Assembly (NCBI GenBank): GCA_031275325.1
Contig: JAISOX010000045.1
Location: 1 to 34,029 of the forward strand
Direction of reading: 5' to 3'
DNA: 34,029 nucleotides
Origin: Treponema sp.
GTDB taxonomy: Bacteria; Spirochaetota; Spirochaetia; Treponematales; Breznakiellaceae
How positions within the stretch are numbered: position 1 is the stretch's first letter; every line of letters begins with the position of its first letter. Shown here in pieces: positions 33,617 through 34,029 of this stretch. The position numbers and the translations under genes are program-made. Under the pieces are notes generated by a model. It was not told where the DNA came from. It worked only from the letters and a program-made list of their open reading frames with translations, and ran no database searches.

Positions 33617-33676
33617 GGTTGTTCGGACAGGGGCGTTTCCGTTGAACCAGGGATTCCCCACATTCCGCTTAAAAAA
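33617..33676 (-). repeat. Dispersed hairpin element, copy D
   Basis: On the minus strand it reads TTTTAAGCGGAATGTGG, GGTTCAACGGAAACG and CCGAACAACCC, in the same order as copies A and C. The inner stem is weaker here (CGGA/TCCG). Confidence 0.75.
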
Positions 33677-33705
33677 ATACGTTTAGCCGCGGTGGAGCGG
33701 CTCCC

Positions 33706-33830
33706 AAAAGACAATGGGCCGTTCATAAAAGACAATAATCGGCTCACAAAAGACAGGGAGCGACTCATAAAAGACAGGGAGTTGCCCCACAAAAGACAAT
33801 GAGCGATTCACAAAAGACAGGGAACTATAG
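33706..33830. repeat. 21-bp tandem repeat, about six units
   Basis: Units begin AAAAGACA at 33706, 33727, 33748, 33769, 33791 and 33812 (one unit is 22 bases). The rest of the unit is variable (GGGAGCGACTCAT, ATGAGCGATTCAC). Confidence 0.85.
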
Positions 33831-33914
33831 AAAAAAAACAGTGAGGGGTTTACAATCATCCCTATATACAGGGCATTGACCATTTTAAGATGATAGGATA
33901 AAAATACTTTATGC

Positions 33915-34029
33915 AAGAGCCAAGAGCCAAGAGCCAAGAGCCAAGAGCCAAGAGCCAAGAGCCAAGAGCCAAGAGCCAAGAGCCAAGAGCCAAGAGCCAA
34001 GAGCCAAGAGCCAAGAGCCAAGAGCCAAG
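33915..34029. repeat. Heptanucleotide AAGAGCC repeat, at least 16 units
   Basis: Perfect 7-bp tandem repeats run from 33915 to the window end with no interruption visible, so the true length is unknown. On the minus strand it reads as a repeating LALGSWL peptide, which I regard as an artefact. Confidence 0.95.

Larger units (their letters stand above)
33554..34029. other. Gene-free tail of the window, made of repeats
   Basis: After the TraB-like gene there is a GC-rich hairpin (CTGCC...GGCAG, about 33580-33596) without a T-run, copy D of the dispersed hairpin element, a 21-bp tandem array and a 7-bp tandem array running off the window. No coding sequence is supported; the open frames here are built from the repeats. 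Confidence 0.7.

Noticed and set aside
33683-34021. Minus-strand protein with LALGSWL repeats
   Set aside because: It is the direct translation of the 7-bp simple repeat, with no ribosome site or family features.

Overview
The window looks like chromosomal DNA of a host-associated spirochete, most likely a Treponema of the termite-gut type (T. primitia / T. azotonutricium group). This is inferred from gene content and protein style: a CsgG/LpoB-like lipoprotein with long TPR arrays, a MalP-type glucan phosphorylase, a treponeme-type outer-membrane barrel followed by a lipoprotein, a RarA fusion, and abundant intergenic repeats. No database search was possible. I see no rRNA, tRNA, cas genes, transposase or phage genes.

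Layout. 1-2376 (minus): a TPR lipoprotein cut by the window edge and an unknown conserved protein. 2377-3366: gene-free, with a 21-bp tandem array and three copies of a structured element whose 5' end resembles a CRISPR repeat. 3367-5583 (minus): methyl-accepting chemotaxis protein. 5584-6351: gene-poor. 6352-8773 (plus): galactokinase and a dolichol/phytol-kinase-like membrane enzyme. 8832-12349 (minus): a VUT/YhhQ transporter and alpha-glucan phosphorylase. 12623-14894 (minus): probable operon clpP - mscS-like - fliL-like. 15185-16714 (minus): RNase Y. 16924-18465 (minus): operon of a small membrane protein, AroH chorismate mutase and a DUF218/SanA-like protein. 18979-23970 (plus): an SPFH-like anchored protein, then a probable operon of outer-membrane barrel, lipoprotein and RarA fusion. 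24075-27346 (plus): ilvN-ilvC-leuA, branched-chain amino acid synthesis. 27347-28723: a large repeat island between convergent genes. 28724-30529 (minus): a large unknown membrane-anchored protein. 30764-33553 (plus): TPR protein and TraB-family membrane protein. 33554-34029: more tandem repeats.

The genes are mostly housekeeping and metabolic: galactose and glycogen use, branched-chain and aromatic amino acid synthesis, RNA and protein turnover, chemotaxis, and envelope proteins.

The unusual content is intergenic. Two separated arrays are built on the same 23-bp plan, a conserved 7-nt linker (TAAGCCT or TACGCCT) followed by a 16-nt palindrome-like core. In the larger one (27598-28425, 36 units) the core changes from TCGC...GCGA to GTTATG...CATAAC to GTTC...GAAC and back to GTTATG...CATAAC without losing the 23-bp phase. 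It is flanked by copies of a 115-bp element (5 x 23). There are also a dispersed ~72-bp hairpin element (four copies), a ~175-bp element with serial hairpins and an intrinsic terminator, several short tandem repeats, and well-formed sigma70-type promoters, two of which place the transcription start at or just before the start codon.
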